The notes beneath the pieces are model-generated. The model was not told where the DNA came from. It saw nothing but the letters and a program-made list of their open reading frames with translations, and ran no database searches. Positions 60,575-64,000 of a DNA stretch of 64,000 nt are shown here, in pieces. The translations under genes and the position numbers were made by a program. Source of the DNA: Mycolicibacter acidiphilus (GTDB lineage Bacteria; Actinomycetota; Actinomycetes; Mycobacteriales; Mycobacteriaceae); assembly GCF_018455725.1 (NCBI RefSeq), contig NZ_JAHCLR010000022.1, forward strand, positions 26,774 to 90,773, read 5' to 3'. Every line of letters begins with the position of its first letter. Positions within the stretch are counted from its first letter, which is position 1.

Positions 60575-60958
60575 ATGCAGTTCTCCGAACGCCGCGCCCG
60601 GTTCAACCGGGTGGTGACCAATCCACTGTTCCGACCGGTCTCCGGTTTCGTGCCGCTGTGGTCGATCGTCGAGCACACCGGGCGCCGCTCCGGCACGACG
60701 TACCGCACCCCGGTGTCGATGTTCCGCACGCCCGACGGGGTGGCGGTGCTGCTGCCCTACGGGACCGACCGGGACTGGGTGAAGAACCTGACGGCGGCCG
60801 GCGGCGGGCGGGTGAAGTTCTCCGGCCGGACGTTCGCGGTGACCGATCCGCGGATCGTGGACACCACCGACGCCGCGGGGCTGCTGAAATCGCCGTGGCG
60901 GCAACTGCTCGGACGCCTCGGGGTGCCGCACACGCTGTTGCTCAACCGCGCCGACTGA
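60575..60958 (+). CDS. Deazaflavin (F420)-dependent reductase-like protein, copy 2
   Basis: 127 aa, the same length as copy 1 and similar throughout (ARFNRxVTNPxxR; VEHTGRRSGTTYRTPVSMF; YGTDRDWVKNLTAAGGG). ATG 60575 starts 14 bases after copy 1, so they form an operon and arose by tandem duplication. The same family assignment applies; substrate differences cannot be read. The location beside the haem and cytochrome c operon and within reach of menaquinone genes fits a respiratory quinone link, which is inference. Confidence 0.9.
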   Translation: MQFSERRARFNRVVTNPLFRPVSGFVPLWSIVEHTGRRSGTTYRTPVSMFRTPDGVAVLLPYGTDRDWVKNLTAAGGGRVKFSGRTFAVTDPRIVDTTDAAGLLKSPWRQLLGRLGVPHTLLLNRAD

Positions 60959-60998
60959 GGCTCAGGACAGCCGCAGCTGCGGGTGTAGTTTCAGTCGG

Positions 60999-62180
60999 GT
61001 GATCGATCTGGCCTGGTTGCTGGCGCCGCTGGGAGTGCAGGGTTTCCTCGACGAGCTGTTCGGGGACCGCCACCACCACATCCGGCGCGGCGACCCGGGC
61101 TATTTCACTCCGCTGCTGGACGGGCCGACGGCGGTCGACGAACTGCTGGCGCAGCTGCGCGACGAACCCGCCGGGGTGCACGCGGTGCGCGGCGCGGCGT
61201 CCCGGGAGGCGGCGGCCTACCGGCTCCCGGACGGCACCCTGAACACCGCCGCTGTCCGGCACGACCTGGCCGATGGCTACACGGTCATCCTGGACAACCT
61301 GGAGCGGTACGTCCGCTCACTCGGCGGGCTGACCCACGCCCTCGAGGTCGAGCTGAACTATCCGACGCAACTCAACGCCTACCTGAGCCCGCCGGGGTCG
61401 CGGGGCTTCCTGCCGCACTACGACCACCACGACGTGCTGGTGCTGCAGATCCACGGGCGCAAGACCTGGCACCTCTACGGTGACGCCGCGGTGACCCCGC
61501 ACGACATGCGGCGCCGCAAGGAGGTCGCCGACGTGTTCGGCGGCGACCTGCCGGAGCCGACCGACCTGGTGCTGGAAGCCGGCGACACCCTGTACCTGCC
61601 ACGCGGCCGGGTGCACGCCGCCGAGACCGGTGCCGAGCCGTCGGTGCACCTGACCGTCGGCATCCACGTGCCGACCGTCCTCGACCTGCTCACCCACATG
61701 CTGCAGCTGCTGAGCTTCACCGACGACCGCATCCACACCCGGCTGGCGGCCCGCTACCTGGACGACCCGGGCGTGCGGGCGGATCTTCCGGCGGTGGTGG
61801 ACGACGCCCTGGGACTGCTGACCGAGCCGACCGTGATCGCCGGTGGCCTGGACGCCTTCGAGGATCTGCTGGTGCGGCGCGGCCGGCTGCCACCGGTCGG
61901 GCGGGTGTCGGACGTCGTCGACATCGACGAGCAGACGTTGGTGCGCAAGCATCGGCCGCTGTACTCCCGGGTGGTCAACACCGACGGCCGGGTGGCACTG
62001 CAGTTCGCCCAGTTGCTGATCAGCGCCGCCCCCGACCACGAGGCGGCGCTGCGGTTCGCCTCCGACAGCAGCACGCCGTTCCGGGTGGGTGAGCTGCCCG
62101 GATTGACGCCGCAGCAGCGCATCGAGCTGGCCCGGCAGCTGCTCACCAGCGGTTTTCTGGTCCGGCTGGCATCGGGCTGA
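60999..62180 (+). CDS. JmjC/cupin-domain oxygenase (ribosomal-oxygenase-like)
   Basis: 393 aa with GTG start. The cupin core has LPHYDHHDVLVLQIHGRKTW, giving the HxD iron ligands, and a later His in LYLPRGRVHAAETG. The first 100 residues resemble the N-terminal helices of ROX-type ribosomal protein hydroxylases (QGFLDELFGDRHHHIRRGDP), and the last 160 residues form a winged-helix-like tail. It probably uses 2-oxoglutarate and Fe(II) to hydroxylate a protein, perhaps a ribosomal one. The substrate is unknown. Confidence 0.87.
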   Translation: MIDLAWLLAPLGVQGFLDELFGDRHHHIRRGDPGYFTPLLDGPTAVDELLAQLRDEPAGVHAVRGAASREAAAYRLPDGTLNTAAVRHDLADGYTVILDNLERYVRSLGGLTHALEVELNYPTQLNAYLSPPGSRGFLPHYDHHDVLVLQIHGRKTWHLYGDAAVTPHDMRRRKEVADVFGGDLPEPTDLVLEAGDTLYLPRGRVHAAETGAEPSVHLTVGIHVPTVLDLLTHMLQLLSFTDDRIHTRLAARYLDDPGVRADLPAVVDDALGLLTEPTVIAGGLDAFEDLLVRRGRLPPVGRVSDVVDIDEQTLVRKHRPLYSRVVNTDGRVALQFAQLLISAAPDHEAALRFASDSSTPFRVGELPGLTPQQRIELARQLLTSGFLVRLASG

Positions 62181-62335
62181 GACCCGGCCAACCCGACCGA
62201 AACCGTGTCGACCCAGATATGCGGACAAATACGGTCAGTCGATCCGCATTCCAAGGAATTATCCAGGTGTGTTTCGAGATTTGAGGTTGTAAGCTTCTTA
62301 AGTTCGGGCACATTCGGAAGGGCGAGCTACTGGTC

Positions 62336-63799
62336 ATGACGGCACCAATCTGGATGGCATCCCCCCCGGAGGTGTACTCGACACTGCTGAGCAGCGGGCC
62401 CGGCGCCGGGCCGCTGCTGGCCGCAGCCGCGATGTGGGAGTCGCTCAGCACCGAATACGCCTCGGTGGCCGAAGAACTCGCCGCGATGCTGGCGGCGGTG
62501 CAGGCCGGCACCTGGCAGGGCCCCAGCGCCGAGTCCTACCTCGCCGCCAACGTGCCCTACCTGGCCTGGCTGACCCGGGCCAGCGGCAACAGCGCCGCCG
62601 CGGCCGCCGAGCACCAGACCGCGGCGACCGCCTACACCACCGCGCTGGCGGCGATGCCGACCCTGGCCGAGCTGGCCGCCAATCACGCCGTGCACGGGGT
62701 GCTGGTGGCGACGAACTTCTTCGGGATCAACACGGTGCCGATCGCCCTGAACGAGGCCGACTACATCCGGATGTGGGTGCAGGCGGCGACGACGATGGCG
62801 ACGTATCAGACGGTCGCCGGCGCCGCGGTCGCGGCGACCCCGCAGACCACGGCGGCCCCGCAGATCGCGGCGTCCGCCGCCAGCGTCGGACCGATCCACG
62901 TGCACCATCACCTCAACGATCCGGGCAGTCAGCCCGCCACCCAGGACAGCGAAGGCGTGACCAACCCGGAGTGGTGGGAGTCCCGGTGGGATCAGTTGGT
63001 GACCGCGGTCCAGAACGACCTGGCGTCGCCGAACCCGTTCCAGTCGATCCTCACCGACGGCTTCCTGCAGGGCGTGATCCCGCACTACGCCGGCGAGGTG
63101 ATCGCCGGGCTGTCGGCGCCGCTGTCGACGCTGAGCCCGATGATGTACGCCCTGGTGCCGACGGTCGGGCTCTCCGGCGCCCCCGCGGGGCTGGCCGGCC
63201 TGGCCGGTCTGGCCGGCATACAGACCCCGACTCCCATCGCGGGCTTCGTCCCCGACGCCCCGCCGCAGATCGTGCCGGGCGCGGTCGACGCCGTCGCCCC
63301 GCCCCCGGCGATGCAGGCCGGCACGATCGCCGCGCCACCGGCGGCGTCGGGCATCCCGGTGCCGAGCACGATGGCGCCCCCGGCGGCACCGCCGGGAGCA
63401 CCGCCGGTGATCGGCGCGCAGGGCTTCGCGTTCCCGTACCTGGTCGCCGGCCCGACGTCCGGCGCGCGGGCGTCGCTGCCGGTCCGCACCGAGACGAAGG
63501 CGGCGGCCCCGGCAGCCGCGGCCACCGCCGGCTCCGCCGCGCAGGCCGAGGAATCGGCTCGCCGGAAGCGCCGCCGTCGCACCGGGCTGACCGACCCGGG
63601 TGACCGCTACGAATACCTGGACGCCGAGGCGTCGGCGCACGGCGCCGGAGTGCTGGGGTTCACCGGGACGAACCGGGCTGCGGCCGCGACGGCGACCGGG
63701 ATGACCACGCTGACGGCCGACGTCGCCGCCGACCGGCCGACGATCCCGATGGTGCCGCACACCTGGGCGCCGGGCGAGGACCCCGACGCCGCGCACTGA
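62336..63799 (+). CDS. PPE-family protein
   Basis: 487 aa. The N-terminus [18 protein letters not shown] carries the PPE motif at residues 10-12; [15 protein letters not shown] holds the WxG turn, and the two-helix PPE domain ends near residue 175. The rest is Ala/Pro-rich, with a basic patch ([11 protein letters not shown]) near residue 405. No PE gene is adjacent, so its ESX pairing partner must be encoded elsewhere if needed. ATG 62336 is preceded by an AT-rich leader. It should be exported by a type VII system. Confidence 0.92.
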   Translation: MTAPIWMASPPEVYSTLLSSGPGAGPLLAAAAMWESLSTEYASVAEELAAMLAAVQAGTWQGPSAESYLAANVPYLAWLTRASGNSAAAAAEHQTAATAYTTALAAMPTLAELAANHAVHGVLVATNFFGINTVPIALNEADYIRMWVQAATTMATYQTVAGAAVAATPQTTAAPQIAASAASVGPIHVHHHLNDPGSQPATQDSEGVTNPEWWESRWDQLVTAVQNDLASPNPFQSILTDGFLQGVIPHYAGEVIAGLSAPLSTLSPMMYALVPTVGLSGAPAGLAGLAGLAGIQTPTPIAGFVPDAPPQIVPGAVDAVAPPPAMQAGTIAAPPAASGIPVPSTMAPPAAPPGAPPVIGAQGFAFPYLVAGPTSGARASLPVRTETKAAAPAAAATAGSAAQAEESARRKRRRRTGLTDPGDRYEYLDAEASAHGAGVLGFTGTNRAAAATATGMTTLTADVAADRPTIPMVPHTWAPGEDPDAAH

Positions 63800-63822
63800 C
63801 CGGGCACGCGCAACGCCCGGTC
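63798..63822. terminator. Hairpin between PPE and PGRS-like gene stops
   Basis: GACCGGGC and GCCCGGTC form an 8-bp perfect stem with a 9-base loop, overlapping the PPE stop codon and lying between convergent genes. It is a likely bidirectional terminator. Confidence 0.6.
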
Positions 63823-63829
63823 GGGCGAC

Positions 63830-64000
63830 CTACTTGGTGATGCCCTGACCGGGCAGGTAGGTGCCGGCCGGGCCGGTGGCGCCGGGCTGGCCCGCCGGGT
63901 TACCGGCGCCGCCGGCCCCGCCCACGCCGCCACCGGCCACGTCACCGCTACCGCCGTTGCCGCCGTTGCCGCCGGCGCCCTGCACGCCGGCCGACCCGCT
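63830..64000 (-). CDS. C-terminal end of a Gly/Asn-rich PE_PGRS-like protein (cut by window edge)
   Basis: The last 56 codons of a leftward gene running in from the right edge. The translated piece has GAGGNGGNGGSGDV and GGAGGAGNPAGQPGATGPAG and ends TYLPGQGITK. GGxGGx runs with Asn are characteristic of PGRS domains. The N-terminus, and so any PE domain, is outside the window, so the family call is provisional. Confidence 0.7.
   Translation of the reverse strand, partial: SGSAGVQGAGGNGGNGGSGDVAGGGVGGAGGAGNPAGQPGATGPAGTYLPGQGITK

Overview
The window is about 64 kb of very GC-rich DNA that reads as a mycobacterial chromosome (Mycobacteriaceae, species not assignable by eye). The evidence is a PPE-family gene, a PE_PGRS-like Gly/Asn-rich C-terminus at the right edge, a near-perfect IdeR iron box, many GTG starts and GTGA/ATGA stop-start overlaps. 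From about 19.5 kb to the hemL gene at 60 kb, the gene content and neighbour order resemble, in inverted orientation, the M. tuberculosis Rv0524-Rv0566 block as I remember it (not checked by search).

Layout. 1-3.6 kb is an accessory patch: the tail of a toxin-antitoxin-type antitoxin, an unrecognised 423-aa protein, a DUF3800 protein and an HNH nuclease. 3.6-12 kb holds a small membrane protein, an exported serine protease, an HD / DUF2182 / DUF1326 / flavin-reductase operon, a lytic transglycosylase, a Pro/Ala-rich protein, a protein with a recombinase-like tail and an SDR. 11.9-17 kb has an 804-aa membrane fusion protein and the DUF309-galT-galK operon. 17-24 kb has an iron-regulated methyltransferase, a second SDR, tRNA-Tyr, yajQ, a flavin monooxygenase and a DUF1023 hydrolase overlapping a lipoprotein gene. 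24-30.6 kb has gpsA, a SulP transporter, a solitary HicB-like gene between 34-bp inverted repeats, htpX, a polyprenyl synthase and menJ.

30.6-52 kb is dominated by menaquinone biosynthesis: menG, menD, a bpoC/menH-like hydrolase, menC, menB, menE and menA. Interspersed are two tandem pitA/small-membrane-protein pairs, mtnP, a Gly/Ser-rich repeat protein, and a four-gene insert (DsbA-like, small exported protein, PD-(D/E)XK-like nuclease, excalibur protein). 52.6-60 kb is an operon running hemL, phosphatase, thioredoxin, ccdA, resB, ccsA and a MinD/ParA-like ATPase, i.e. haem supply plus System II cytochrome c maturation. The right end has two tandem F420-dependent reductase-like genes, a JmjC/cupin oxygenase, a PPE gene and the PGRS tail. 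The unifying theme is respiration: quinone synthesis, haem and cytochrome c assembly, and possible quinone-reducing enzymes.

The most unusual non-coding signal is a dispersed 37-bp repeat with six recognisable copies. Two of them bracket the HicB-like gene as perfect inverted repeats, and two lie back to back after menA. A second set of structures is long perfect hairpins, including one embedded in frame inside galT. No gene-free stretch exceeds 300 bases.
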